NCBI RefSeq assembly: GCF_050589605.1
Contig: NZ_JBNGOO010000004.1
From: Granulosicoccus sp947495035
GTDB lineage: Bacteria; Pseudomonadota; Gammaproteobacteria; Granulosicoccales; Granulosicoccaceae
Reading direction: 5' to 3' (one strand)
DNA length: 64,000 nucleotides
The translations under genes were made by a program, and so were the position numbers. The notes beneath the pieces were generated by a model that saw only the letters and a list, made by a program, of their open reading frames with translations, was not told where the DNA came from and searched no databases. The number at the start of each line of letters is the position of its first letter. Position 1 is the first letter of the stretch. This document shows positions 16,859-26,112 of the stretch, piece by piece.

Positions 16859-18277
16859 TCAGCCGCCGTAGAACAGTTCAGGCAGGTGGAAAACAATCTG
16901 AGGGAACTGGTACATCAACAGCATGCAGACGATGACCATGAACAGAAATGGCATGACGCCGCGGAAGATCTGCGTGAGCTGCAACTCCGGCGGTGCTATC
17001 CCCTTCAGATAATAGGCCGACATCGCCATCGGCGGCGTCAGGAACGAGGTCTGCAGATTGAGCGCCACCAGAATGCCGAAGAACAGGGGATCGATGCCGA
17101 ACATGGGCAACAGCGGCAGAAAGATCGGCACAAAGATGATGATGATCTCGGACCACTCCAGCGGCCAGCCCAGCAGGAAGATGATGAGCTGCGCCAGCAG
17201 CAGGAACTGCAGCGGCGTCAGATCGAGGCTGGTCACGAACTCGGCGATCACCTGTTCTCCGCCAAGATAGGAAAAGACCGAGCTGAAGGTGTAGGAGCCG
17301 ACAAACAGCCAGCACACCATGGCCGTGGTGCGCACCGTCAGGTAGACCGATTCACGCAGGCGCTGGAACGACATGGCGCGGTAGATGACCGCCAGCACCA
17401 TGCCTCCCAGCGCGCCGATGGCTGCCGCCTCGGTTGGTGTCGCCAGACCGAAGAGAATCGAACCCAGCACGGAAAGGATCAGGACCGCCAGCGGAAAGAA
17501 CGAGGTCAGCAGCATCATGAACAGCTTGCCTCTGGGCACATGTGGCACTTCTTCGAGTGTCGGCTTGGGTGCGGCGCCGGGCTGCAGCAGTGCGCGACCG
17601 ACGATGTAGAGCAGATACAGTCCGACCAGCGTCAGGCCCGGCAGCAGGGCGGCCGCATACAGTCGCACGATGGACACGCCGGACGAGGCCGCGTAGACGA
17701 TCAGCATGATCGATGGCGGTATCAGGATACCCAGGGTGCCACCGGCGCAGATGATGCCGGCCGCAAAGCTGGGGTTGTAGCGCGCCTTGAGCATCGCCGG
17801 CAGAGCCAGCAATCCCATCAGCGTCACCACGGCACCCACAATGCCCGTTGCGGTGGCAAATAGCGCACAGGTGATCAGCGCAGCCACCCCCATGGAGCCT
17901 GGCATGTTGCGCGAGGCAATGTTGAGTGTGCTGAACAGGCGACTGACAATGTTGGCCCGTTCCACCACATACCCCATGAACAGGAACAGCGGTACTGCCG
18001 TCAGCACCTCGTTGGACATGACCGTGTAGGTCTGATTGATGAAGAGATCGAAGATCCGGTTGTTGAACAGCCCCTCGATCCACAGCGATATCTGATCCGA
18101 CAGGGCAGCGTCTTCGGCCAGACGGTTGAATCCACGCCACATGCGACCCGCGTCGAAATAGGCGTAATAGCCGAAACCGATGCCCATGGCCATCAGCGTG
18201 AAGGCAATGGGAAATCCGAGAAATACCAGGCCGATGAACAGCCCCAGCATCATGAGTGCAATTTGCGGTTCAGTCAT
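16859..18277 (-). CDS. TRAP transporter large permease (DctM family)
   Basis: 472 residues from the ATG at 18277 (MTEPQIALMMLGLFIGLVFL), overlapping the small-subunit stop by four bases (ATGA). About 12 membrane helices. Family blocks include FLFMGYVVERANIVSRLF, CAGGTLGILIPPSIMLIVYA and ATPTEAAAIGALGGM. Helices are interrupted by the large loop around 105-135 seen in the branch that carries 2-oxo acids or chloroaromatic/mannitol-type substrates. With DctQ and DctP it forms a sodium-driven importer in the inner membrane. The open frame continues upstream to 18724 but only as an overlap with dctQ. Confidence 0.93.
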   Translation of the reverse strand: MTEPQIALMMLGLFIGLVFLGFPIAFTLMAMGIGFGYYAYFDAGRMWRGFNRLAEDAALSDQISLWIEGLFNNRIFDLFINQTYTVMSNEVLTAVPLFLFMGYVVERANIVSRLFSTLNIASRNMPGSMGVAALITCALFATATGIVGAVVTLMGLLALPAMLKARYNPSFAAGIICAGGTLGILIPPSIMLIVYAASSGVSIVRLYAAALLPGLTLVGLYLLYIVGRALLQPGAAPKPTLEEVPHVPRGKLFMMLLTSFFPLAVLILSVLGSILFGLATPTEAAAIGALGGMVLAVIYRAMSFQRLRESVYLTVRTTAMVCWLFVGSYTFSSVFSYLGGEQVIAEFVTSLDLTPLQFLLLAQLIIFLLGWPLEWSEIIIIFVPIFLPLLPMFGIDPLFFGILVALNLQTSFLTPPMAMSAYYLKGIAPPELQLTQIFRGVMPFLFMVIVCMLLMYQFPQIVFHLPELFYGG

Positions 18278-18858
18278 GGGTGTGCATCCTTCTCGGCCTT
18301 GGCAGCTTCGGCCATCAACAGGTCTTCGGTCTCGACAACGTCTTCTTCTGCCGTGCGCCAATAGCCTTCGCGGATGCACAGAATGCAACGAAAGACCTGG
18401 GCTACGCCCTGTATGAACAACAGGATGCCGGCCAGCACGAGGATGCTCTTGAACTGGAAGATGGGAATGCCGGCCGGGCTGTTGACGCTGACTTCGGTGT
18501 AGCCCCACGAACGTGAGGAATACTTCCATCCGGAGAGCACCAGGGCGGTGATGCCGGGAAAGAAAAACAGGATATACAGCAGCAGGTCGACCTTGGCCTG
18601 AGTCTGTGGCTTCCACAGGCGATACAGGAAATCGCCTCTTACATGACCGTTGCGTGACAGCGTGTAGGCCCCGCCCACCATGAACAGCGTGCCATACATG
18701 ATGTAGGAGACATCCAGCGACCATGGCGTCGGCGAATTGAAGACATAACGCACCAGCACCTCGTAGCTGACCCCGAAGGTCATCAGCACAATGAGCCAGG
18801 CGAAGGCCTTGCCGAACCAGGCGGACAACTTGTCTGCAAACGTGATGAATCCGATCAT
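18274..18858 (-). CDS. TRAP transporter small permease (DctQ family)
   Basis: About 194 residues from the ATG at 18858 (MIGFITFADKLSAWFGK), preceded by AAGAG. Four membrane helices; the signature VLVRYVFNSPTPWSLDVSYIM is at about 50-70. The frame extends 14 codons further, but that start lacks a ribosome binding site. It partners the DctM protein whose gene overlaps it. The gap to the binding-protein gene is filled by three hairpins. Confidence 0.92.
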   Translation of the reverse strand: MIGFITFADKLSAWFGKAFAWLIVLMTFGVSYEVLVRYVFNSPTPWSLDVSYIMYGTLFMVGGAYTLSRNGHVRGDFLYRLWKPQTQAKVDLLLYILFFFPGITALVLSGWKYSSRSWGYTEVSVNSPAGIPIFQFKSILVLAGILLFIQGVAQVFRCILCIREGYWRTAEEDVVETEDLLMAEAAKAEKDAHP

Positions 18859-18894
18859 GATCACTCTTGTCGATTCAGTGAAAACGAAGGCATC

Positions 18895-18989
18895 GGGCAA
18901 GCAATGCTTTGCCCGCCAATCATCGGGAGCGACACTCGTCGCTCCCGAACACGGCCAGTGTTCGCCGGCAACCGACCGGTAACCGGCGA
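18895..18989 (-). promoter_or_regulatory. Three intercistronic hairpins between dctP and dctQ
   Basis: Stems: CGGGCAA/TTGCCCG (18895-18916); TCGGGAGCGAC/GTCGCTCCCGA, 11 bp with a four-base loop (18923-18948); and TCGCCGG/CCGGCGA (18962-18989). None is followed by a T run in the direction of transcription. Such structures usually stabilise the upstream mRNA or give partial termination, so that more binding protein than permease is made. Confidence 0.6.
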
Positions 18990-18997
18990 CGAGTGAA

Positions 18998-20134
18998 CTA
19001 CAGTTTCAGTTTTCCGGGGAAATAATGATCGTAGGCCAGACCGTAGTCCGGTGAATTCATCAGTTCGTAGTAGGTCACACGCTCTACCCAGGCACGCTGG
19101 CTGTCCAGCACCTTCTTCATGAAGGCATCCTTTTCCAGTTCCGGAATCAGCGCATCCCAGGCACTGATCTGGGCATCCAGAATATCCTTGGAGGTGCGAT
19201 GTACCGTAACGCCTTCCTCTTCCTGCAAGGATTTGAGGTCGGCCGAATAGTTGTCCATGGCACTGGCCGTATTGGCGGTGGATGCCGCTTCCACCCCATG
19301 TTTCAGGATGGCCTGCAGATCGGGCTCCAGGTCTTCGAAGAAATCCCGGTTGAAGATGAACTCGAACGACTCGGAAGCCTGATGGTAGGAAGACAGGTAG
19401 TAGTTCTTCGCCACATCCTGCGCACCGAACCGTTTATCGGAGGAAGGATTGTTGAACTCGAAGGCATCGATGACGCCACGTTCCATGGCCGGCACGATTT
19501 CTCCACCGGGCAGCTGGGCCACGGACATGCCCATCGATTGCAGCAGATCGGCTGCCAGACCAACCGTGCGGTACTTGAGGCCATCGACATCGGCAACGGT
19601 ATTGACCTCCTCCTTGAACCAGCCGAAGGGCTGCGCGAACATCGGAAAGCCCAGATAACCGATGACATTCATGCCCAGGATGTCCTGAGTCAGCTCACGA
19701 TAGAACTCCTGACCGCCACCGGCATAGAACCACGACAGCATGGTGGTGGCCGAGCCCCCGAATACCGGCCCGGTACCAAACAGGGAGGCAGCCTTGGATT
19801 TGCCGTACCAGTACACGGGCACCGAATGGGCGGCATCGATGATGCCGTCGTTGCAGGCATCGATCACCTGAAAGGCCGCGACCACAGCGCCTGCGGGCAG
19901 CAGATCGACCTTCAGGCGCCCACCCGACATGGCTTCGACGCGTTCGGTGTACTGGCGGGCAAAGTCCATCCAGATATCCGATGCCGGCCATGAAGTCTGC
20001 ATCTTGACCACCAGTGGTGCCTGCCCGATGACAGCAGGAGCTGCAAAGGTGCCTGCCGCAGCAACCGTGCCGACAGCCGCGCCTTTTTTCAAGAACGAGC
20101 GCCGCGTGGCGCCTTCCTCTTTTTTCACGTCCAT
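18998..20134 (-). CDS. TRAP transporter substrate-binding protein (DctP family, Tat-exported)
   Basis: 378 residues. The N-terminus has a twin-arginine signal (TRRSFLKKGAAVGTVAAAG, cut near the alanines at about 33-36), so it is exported folded. DctP features include LLPAGAVVAAFQVIDAC, GLKYRTVGLAADLL (with the conserved Arg that binds the ligand carboxylate) and GVIDAFEFNNPSSD. The pattern resembles TakP-like receptors for 2-oxo acids; the exact ligand is unknown. GGAG lies ten bases before the ATG. It is the first gene of the TRAP-amidase operon. Confidence 0.92.
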   Translation of the reverse strand: MDVKKEEGATRRSFLKKGAAVGTVAAAGTFAAPAVIGQAPLVVKMQTSWPASDIWMDFARQYTERVEAMSGGRLKVDLLPAGAVVAAFQVIDACNDGIIDAAHSVPVYWYGKSKAASLFGTGPVFGGSATTMLSWFYAGGGQEFYRELTQDILGMNVIGYLGFPMFAQPFGWFKEEVNTVADVDGLKYRTVGLAADLLQSMGMSVAQLPGGEIVPAMERGVIDAFEFNNPSSDKRFGAQDVAKNYYLSSYHQASESFEFIFNRDFFEDLEPDLQAILKHGVEAASTANTASAMDNYSADLKSLQEEEGVTVHRTSKDILDAQISAWDALIPELEKDAFMKKVLDSQRAWVERVTYYELMNSPDYGLAYDHYFPGKLKL

Positions 20135-20366
20135 AACGATGTGTCTCCAAATGACAAGGTTTCGTCGGCCAGCGAAGTACGATCGGATCGCGAATCAGTG
20201 ACCGGTGGTGTAAGCCACGGAATGAGACTCTTATTATTTCTGTTGAATCATGACGTCTATTCCCTCAGCTCGAAAGATAGTACATCCGTTAACTGACAGG
20301 AACAACTCGGGAAATCCTCAGGAGCGCAATCGGTCTCTGGCACGTATGCCCCAATGGGTCAGCAGA

Positions 20367-21359
20367 TCACTGCTGAAGCATGTGCCGCTGGTAGGTTTCG
20401 AAGTCGATATTGCTGCCGCAGGCGATCAGGGCCACACGCCGGCCGGACAACTCTTCAGCCAGTGGACCACGCAGGGCGGCCAGTGCCGCGGCACAGGCCG
20501 GCTCGGCTGCCAGCTTCATGTCGTTGAACAGGATGCGCATGCCCTGCCGCAACTCGTCGTCGGAGACGCTGACCACACGATGCACGTATTGCTGAATCAC
20601 CGAGAAGGTGAACGGTGCGTGCATCGGAGCCCCGAGACTGTCAGCGATGGTATCCACCTCGATCTGCGGCAGTGCCTGCCCTGCTCGCAGAGACTGTTGC
20701 ATGCCATCAGCGCCTTGCGGCTCCACCCCATAGACCTTGCAATCCGGCTGACAGTGATGAATGGCCGCCGCAATGCCCGAAATCAGGCCTCCGCCCCCGA
20801 CCGGAACGATGACCGCATCCAGACCGGGCACATCATCACTGAGTTCCAGACCTGCAGTGGCACAACCTTCCACGGTCCGCGGCCCCTCGAAGGGGTGTAC
20901 CAGGACACGCCCCTCCTCCTGCCGGATCTGCTCGACCAGGGCATACAGATCACTGATCGTATCGCCGAATACCAGCTCGGCTCCCAGAGCCCGAACGCGC
21001 TCGACTCGCACAGGATTGGCCGTTCGCGGCATGACCACCTTGGCCGTGGTTCCCAGTCGGGCGGCAGCATAGGCCGTGGCAATCGCATGATTGCCCGCCG
21101 AGAAAGCCGTGACACCGGGATGAGGTCCGGGCCCTTCATGCTCGGCCAGAATCTGCATGATCGTGTTGATGGCGCCACGAGGCTTGAAGCTCCCGGTGCG
21201 CTGCAACAGCTCGAGCTTGACGAAGCACTCACCGCTGGCATCACTCGGTGCAGGCCAGCTGACAGTCGGCGTGCGCAGCACATGAGCCCCGATCCGCTCG
21301 GCCACCTCACGCAAGCCCTGCTCTCCCCTCACCCCCGCAAAATCCGACATCCCACCCAT
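20367..21359 (-). CDS. Threonine/serine dehydratase (PLP fold type II)
   Basis: 330 residues. The PLP lysine is Lys59 in TGSFKPRGA. The asparagine loop SAGNHA and phosphate-binding GGGGL (VPVGGGGLISG) are present. There is no C-terminal ACT regulatory domain, so it is the catabolic/YbdR-type single-domain form rather than biosynthetic IlvA. It could be a serine/threonine dehydratase or a serine racemase-like enzyme. An internal ATG at residue 4 is an equally good start. It stands alone, with motif array B just upstream. Confidence 0.88.
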   Translation of the reverse strand: MGGMSDFAGVRGEQGLREVAERIGAHVLRTPTVSWPAPSDASGECFVKLELLQRTGSFKPRGAINTIMQILAEHEGPGPHPGVTAFSAGNHAIATAYAAARLGTTAKVVMPRTANPVRVERVRALGAELVFGDTISDLYALVEQIRQEEGRVLVHPFEGPRTVEGCATAGLELSDDVPGLDAVIVPVGGGGLISGIAAAIHHCQPDCKVYGVEPQGADGMQQSLRAGQALPQIEVDTIADSLGAPMHAPFTFSVIQQYVHRVVSVSDDELRQGMRILFNDMKLAAEPACAAALAALRGPLAEELSGRRVALIACGSNIDFETYQRHMLQQ

Positions 21360-21388
21360 CCAGTATCAATAACAGGCGCGCACGATAC

Positions 21389-21536
21389 CAGACACCCATG
21401 AATCATCGCACCACGAATGCCCCCCATCCCCTTCCCCGGTGAGACCAGACACCCATATACCAAGACCAGACACCCACACACCGAAGACCAGACACCCACG
21501 AACACGCCAACTCCACACCACACCAGACACCCATAT
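21389..21536. repeat. Intergenic array B of the CAGACACCCA motif (five copies)
   Basis: Copies start at 21389 (exact 14-mer), 21446, 21467, 21489 and 21524, all same orientation; the later ones end CATAT, CACAC, CACGAA and CATAT. Four are preceded by AC or GAC, giving ACCAGACACCCA as the local core. Spacing is 57, 21, 22 and 35. The array lies between the divergent dehydratase (start 21359) and the RND adaptor (start 21783). The remaining part of that 423-base gap shows nothing else I can name. Confidence 0.85.
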
Positions 21537-21782
21537 ACGCCTCTCCCGCAACATACCCGTCACCCACTATTCATACCTATCCCCTACTCTGTCGCCCCCC
21601 GCACCGCTGACGGCAAGCCATGAGTTTTTCTGCCGCATTCGTCAACCAAGCGGCCCCATTCCTCGGCCAAAGTCAGGAAGTGCCGACACGCACACACATC
21701 AATTCGTACTATTCTTTCACCCGCCCCTGCTTCTTCACCTCGCGTGTCTGACAACGACGCCGCGGCAGCACAGTTAAAACTG

Positions 21783-22913
21783 ATGAAAAAACGAATAGCC
21801 CTCTCTCTGTTAGGCCTGCTGGTCGTGATCGGAATACTGGGTGGCGTGAAAGCGCTGCAAATCAAGGAGCTGATCGCAGCCGGTGCGGAAGCCGTTCCCC
21901 CCAAGACTGCCGTGACTGCCGTTGACGTCAGCAACACGAGCTGGGAAACCACCTTCAAGGCCATCGGCACCCTCGAAGCGGCACAGGGGGTGGTCATCAC
22001 CGCCGACCTGCCAGGCCGAGTCTCGCAATTGTTCTTCGATGGCGGTGAGCGCGTCTCTGCGGGCGATGTGCTGGTGCAGCAGGAAACCAGCACCGAAGAT
22101 GCCCAGATGAAGGCTGCCGAATCGGATCTGGTGCTGGCCAACAGCAACCTTGACCGAGTCAACCGCTTGTTCAACAGCAAGGTCGTGTCGCGCTCGGAGT
22201 ACGACTCTGCACGTTCCCAGGCCAGTGCGGCACAGGCCCAGCTGGACAACATCAAGGCAAGTCTGGCCAAGAAGCGCATCGTGGCCCCTTTCGACGGACG
22301 ACTTGGCCTACGCCTGGTCGACATCGGTCAGGATCTGGCACAAGGCGTCGGGATCGTCTCGCTGCAGGCCTTCGACCCCATGCGCGTGAACTTCTCCTTG
22401 CCGCAGCAGGCATTGGCCAGCATTGCAGACGGCCTGCAGGTGCGTGTCACCACCGATGCCGTCCCTGACCGGGTCTTCAACGGCAGGATCACGGCCATCA
22501 ACACCGAGATCGACAGCTCGACCCGAACGGTTCGCACCCAGGCGACGCTGGATGTCACAGCCGATGACGGCACCTCGGCACCCGCCTTGCTGCCGGGCAT
22601 GTACGCCAGCGTGGAAGTGGTGCTGCCGGCCACCCGAGAAGTGCTGACCGTCCCATTGACCTCCGTGAGCTTTGCCACGTATGGCGACTCGGTCTTCATC
22701 GTGGAAAACGACGAAAACGAGCAGACCGTCGTCCGCCAGCAGTTCGTGCAGTTGGGTGAACGACGCGGGGACTTCGTGGAAGTCACCAAAGGCCTGGAAG
22801 CCGGCCTGCAGGTGGCCAATGATGGTGTCTTCAAGTTGCGCAATGGCGCCCCCGTGAATGTCATGGAAGGAGGCTCCGAAGCGAGCACCAAGCCGCAACC
22901 CGACAACTCCTGA
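21783..22913 (+). CDS. RND efflux periplasmic adaptor (membrane fusion protein)
   Basis: About 376 residues. An N-terminal membrane anchor (KKRIALSLLGLLVVIGIL) is followed by the biotinyl-lipoyl half-motif (GVVITADLPGRVSQLFFDGG), an alpha hairpin with SVVSRSEYD-like core (VVSRSEYDSARSQASAAQAQ), the second lipoyl half (KKRIVAPFDGRLGL) and beta-barrel and membrane-proximal domains. The family joins the inner-membrane pump to a TolC-type channel; no outer-membrane gene is nearby. The frame also opens with GTG at 21744. Neither start has a clear ribosome binding site, and I chose the ATG. It is followed by the pump gene after eight bases. Confidence 0.9.
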   Translation: MKKRIALSLLGLLVVIGILGGVKALQIKELIAAGAEAVPPKTAVTAVDVSNTSWETTFKAIGTLEAAQGVVITADLPGRVSQLFFDGGERVSAGDVLVQQETSTEDAQMKAAESDLVLANSNLDRVNRLFNSKVVSRSEYDSARSQASAAQAQLDNIKASLAKKRIVAPFDGRLGLRLVDIGQDLAQGVGIVSLQAFDPMRVNFSLPQQALASIADGLQVRVTTDAVPDRVFNGRITAINTEIDSSTRTVRTQATLDVTADDGTSAPALLPGMYASVEVVLPATREVLTVPLTSVSFATYGDSVFIVENDENEQTVVRQQFVQLGERRGDFVEVTKGLEAGLQVANDGVFKLRNGAPVNVMEGGSEASTKPQPDNS

Positions 22914-22921
22914 GAACAGCG

Positions 22922-25900
22922 ATGCGATTCACCGACCTTTTCGTCAAGCGTCCGGTGCTGGCCATCGTGGTCAGCCTGTTGATACTGATAGCCGGCATCC
23001 AGGCCATCAGCAGCCTGAGTGTGCGGCAATACCCTCGGAACGACAATGCGGTGGTCACCGTGACCACCGCCTATGTGGGTGCCAGCGCGGATCTGGTCCG
23101 CGGCTTCATCTCGACACCACTGGAGCGTGCCGTATCAGGCGCCGATGGCGTCGATTATGTCGAATCCTCCAGCCAGTTGGGCCTGTCCACCGTGCGGGTG
23201 CGGCTGGAACTCAACTATGACCCCATCAAGGCTCTGTCCGAAATCAGCGCGAAGGTGAACCAGGTGCGTGGGGATCTGCCCCCGGAAGCCGAGATACCGG
23301 TCATCAACGTCGAATCGGCAGACAGCGCCTTTGCCTCGGCCTACCTGAGCTTTACCTCCGACATTCTGCAGCCGAACCAGATCACCGACTTCCTGACTCG
23401 TGTGGTGCAACCTCGCCTCAGCGCGCTCGACGGCGTGCAGCGTGCCGATATCCTCGGTGGCCGCAATTTCGCCATGCGCATCTGGCTGGACCCGGAACTG
23501 CTGGCAGCCCATGGCATCACGCCGCTACAGGTTCGTCAGGCGCTGACTGCCAACAACTATCTCGCCGCTCTGGGCAAGACCAAGGGCGCCCTGATCGAAG
23601 TCAACCTGGCCGCCAATACCGATCTGTCCACGGTCGAGGAATTCGAAAACCTCGTCTTGCGTGCCGCCGATGACGCCGTCATCCGCATCCGCGACGTCGC
23701 CACGGTCGAACTCGGTGCCGACAATTACGACATGGAGGTTCGCTACAACGGTGCCGAGTCGATCTTCATGGGCATCTTCCCGCTGCCCAACGCCAATACG
23801 CTGGACGTGATCAAACTGGTCCGCGCCGAACTCGATGACATCAAGAGCGCGCTGCCGACCGGCATGACGGCCAATGTTGCCTACGATGCATCCGAATACA
23901 TCGCCAGCTCCATTCGCGAAGTCATCTCCACCCTGACCGAAACCCTGATCATCGTGATGCTGGTGATCTACCTGTTCATGGGCTCCGTGCGATCTGTCAT
24001 CGTGCCCATCGTCTCCATCCCCATCTCGCTCATCGGCGCCGTATTCCTGATGCAGATGTTCGGCTTCAGTGTCAATCTGCTCACCTTGCTGGCGGTGGTG
24101 CTCTCGGTCGGTCTGGTGGTCGACGATGCCATCGTGGTGGTGGAGAACGTCGAGCGACACATCAGTGAAGGGCTGTCGCGCATGGAAGCGGCCCTGCTGG
24201 GTGCCAGGGAACTGGTGGGCCCGGTCATTGCCATGACTGCAACCCTGGTCGCCGTGTACCTGCCCATCGGGTTGCAGGGCGGTTTGACAGGCTCCCTGTT
24301 TCAGGAATTTGCCTTCACCCTGGCAGGAGCCGTGACCATTTCAGGCGTTGTGGCACTGACACTCTCACCGATGCTCTCCGGCACTCTGCTGCGTGAAGGT
24401 GCCGCGGAACGTGGCTTCCAGAAGAAGGTCAACACCGTCTTCTTCGCGGTGCGACATCGCTATACCCGGCTGCTCGATGGCACTCTCAAGGCTCGGCCAG
24501 CGGTCTATATGGTGTGGATCGTGATCACATTGCTGTGCATCCCCATGTTCAGCATGTCGGCCAAGGAACTGGCCCCCACCGAAGATCAGGGGGTACTGTT
24601 CGGTATCGTCGATGGCGCCGGTAACACCACCATGGACAATGCCAGCCGCTTCGCGGCACAGGCCGACGAGGCCTTTCGCAGTGTCGATGAAACCACCTTC
24701 ACCTTCCAGCTGACCTTCCCCTCCTCGGGCTTCGGCGGCATGGTGCTCGAGGACTGGGACGCACGCGAACGATCGGTGTTCGAGATCAAGCCCGAGATTG
24801 CACAGAAGCTCAATGACATTCCCGGCATCAGCATGATCCCGGTCACGCCACCGGCCTTGCCGGGTGGTGGGCAGTTCCCGGTGGAATTCATCCTCGCCTC
24901 CACCGCCGAACCGGACGCCATCCTGGAATTTGCCCAGCAGATCCAGATGCGCGCCATGCAGTCCGGCCTGTTTGCCTTCCCGCCCATCATCGACACCAAG
25001 ATCGACAAGGCGCAGTCGGAACTGATCATCGACCGCGACAAGGTCGCCGATATGGGACTCACCATGCAGCAGGTCGGCGCCGATGTCGGCACCTTGCTCG
25101 GCGGGGGCTTCGTCAATCGCTTCAACATCGACGGGCGCAGCTACAAGGTCATCCCGCAAGCCAACCGGGTGGATCGTCTGAATCCGGAACAACTCGAGGA
25201 ACTCTATGTCACCGGACCAGAAGGAGAGATGATCCAGCTCGGCTCGGTGGCCAGCATCGAAGACAGTACGGTGCCACGTACCCTGAACCGATTTCAGCAA
25301 CTCAATGCCGTCAAGCTCAGTGGCGTGACCATCTCGACCCTCGACGAAGCGCTGAGCTTTCTGGAAACCACGGCCGCGGAAATCCTGCCATCGGGCTATA
25401 CCGTGGATTACACCGGAGAATCCCGGCAGTTGCGCCTGGAAGGCAACAAGTTCCTGCCGGCCTTCGGCCTGGCCGTTGTCCTGATCTACCTGACTCTGGC
25501 CGCTCAGTTCAACAGCTTTCGCGACCCTCTGGTCATCCTCGCAGGCTCGGTACCGCTGGCCATGTTCGGCGCGCTCATCTTCACCTTCCTGAAGATGCCG
25601 AACCCGGAGATGCCCTACTGGACCAACAGCTTCACCACCACCCTCAACATCTACTCGCAAGTGGGTCTGGTGACACTGGTCGGACTGGTCGCCAAGAACG
25701 GCATCCTGCTGGTGGAGTTTGCCAAGCACATGCAGGAACAGGGCTTGCACAAACTGGCTGCGGTCAGAGCAGCGGCCTCAACCCGCTTTCGCCCGATCCT
25801 GATGACCACCGTTGCCACGGTTGCCGGTCACTTTCCGCTGGTTCTGGTTTCCGGCCCGGGAGCCGAAGCGCGTAATTCCATCGGCCTGGTTCTGGTGGGT

Positions 25901-26014
25901 GGCATGGGAATCGGCACCTTGTTCACCCTGTTTGTCATCCCGTCCATCTACATGCTGATTGCCCGAGACCTGGGAGGCAGCCTGGAGGAACTCCCCGCTC
26001 AGCAGCCAGCGTGA
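22922..26014 (+). CDS. RND multidrug efflux inner-membrane transporter (AcrB/MexF class)
   Basis: 1030 residues, the normal length, with 12 membrane helices and two large periplasmic loops. The proton-relay pair is Asp401-Asp402 in GLVVDDAIVVVENVERH. Family blocks include FTDLFVKRPVLAIVVSLL at the start, EITLIIVMLVIYLF-like helix 3 (ETLIIVMLVIYLFMG) and GLVAKNGILLVEFAKH in helix 10. It forms a proton-driven exporter with the adaptor encoded just upstream; drug range cannot be read from sequence. A CCTGCCTGC/GCAGGCAGG hairpin (26047-26079) follows. Confidence 0.95.
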   Translation: MRFTDLFVKRPVLAIVVSLLILIAGIQAISSLSVRQYPRNDNAVVTVTTAYVGASADLVRGFISTPLERAVSGADGVDYVESSSQLGLSTVRVRLELNYDPIKALSEISAKVNQVRGDLPPEAEIPVINVESADSAFASAYLSFTSDILQPNQITDFLTRVVQPRLSALDGVQRADILGGRNFAMRIWLDPELLAAHGITPLQVRQALTANNYLAALGKTKGALIEVNLAANTDLSTVEEFENLVLRAADDAVIRIRDVATVELGADNYDMEVRYNGAESIFMGIFPLPNANTLDVIKLVRAELDDIKSALPTGMTANVAYDASEYIASSIREVISTLTETLIIVMLVIYLFMGSVRSVIVPIVSIPISLIGAVFLMQMFGFSVNLLTLLAVVLSVGLVVDDAIVVVENVERHISEGLSRMEAALLGARELVGPVIAMTATLVAVYLPIGLQGGLTGSLFQEFAFTLAGAVTISGVVALTLSPMLSGTLLREGAAERGFQKKVNTVFFAVRHRYTRLLDGTLKARPAVYMVWIVITLLCIPMFSMSAKELAPTEDQGVLFGIVDGAGNTTMDNASRFAAQADEAFRSVDETTFTFQLTFPSSGFGGMVLEDWDARERSVFEIKPEIAQKLNDIPGISMIPVTPPALPGGGQFPVEFILASTAEPDAILEFAQQIQMRAMQSGLFAFPPIIDTKIDKAQSELIIDRDKVADMGLTMQQVGADVGTLLGGGFVNRFNIDGRSYKVIPQANRVDRLNPEQLEELYVTGPEGEMIQLGSVASIEDSTVPRTLNRFQQLNAVKLSGVTISTLDEALSFLETTAAEILPSGYTVDYTGESRQLRLEGNKFLPAFGLAVVLIYLTLAAQFNSFRDPLVILAGSVPLAMFGALIFTFLKMPNPEMPYWTNSFTTTLNIYSQVGLVTLVGLVAKNGILLVEFAKHMQEQGLHKLAAVRAAASTRFRPILMTTVATVAGHFPLVLVSGPGAEARNSIGLVLVGGMGIGTLFTLFVIPSIYMLIARDLGGSLEELPAQQPA

Positions 26015-26046
26015 TCAGCGGCTGAGGACATCGTACGGCTGTGTGT

Positions 26047-26079
26047 CCTGCCTGCCGAACATCTCCGTCAGCAGGCAGG
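26047..26079 (+). terminator. Hairpin after the RND operon
   Basis: A nine-base perfect stem CCTGCCTGC/GCAGGCAGG with a 15-base loop, then GACT repeated. There is no T run. It separates the RND operon from a converging lipoprotein gene. Confidence 0.35.
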
Positions 26080-26112
26080 GCAAGCAGACTGACTGACTGA
26101 CTGTCAGTATGG

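Noticed and set aside
16151..17863. 570-codon open frame opposite the amidase/TRAP genes
   Set aside because: Composition is Arg/Gln/His-rich, typical of antisense frames of membrane-protein genes; no motif supports it.
21329..21563. Short Cys/Val/Gly-rich minus-strand frames over motif array B
   Set aside because: They arise from the motif itself (HGCLVS or GSWVS-like translations) and have no ribosome binding site or conserved start.
24365..25750. 461-codon open frame opposite the RND pump
   Set aside because: Antisense to a complete RND transporter with conserved motifs.
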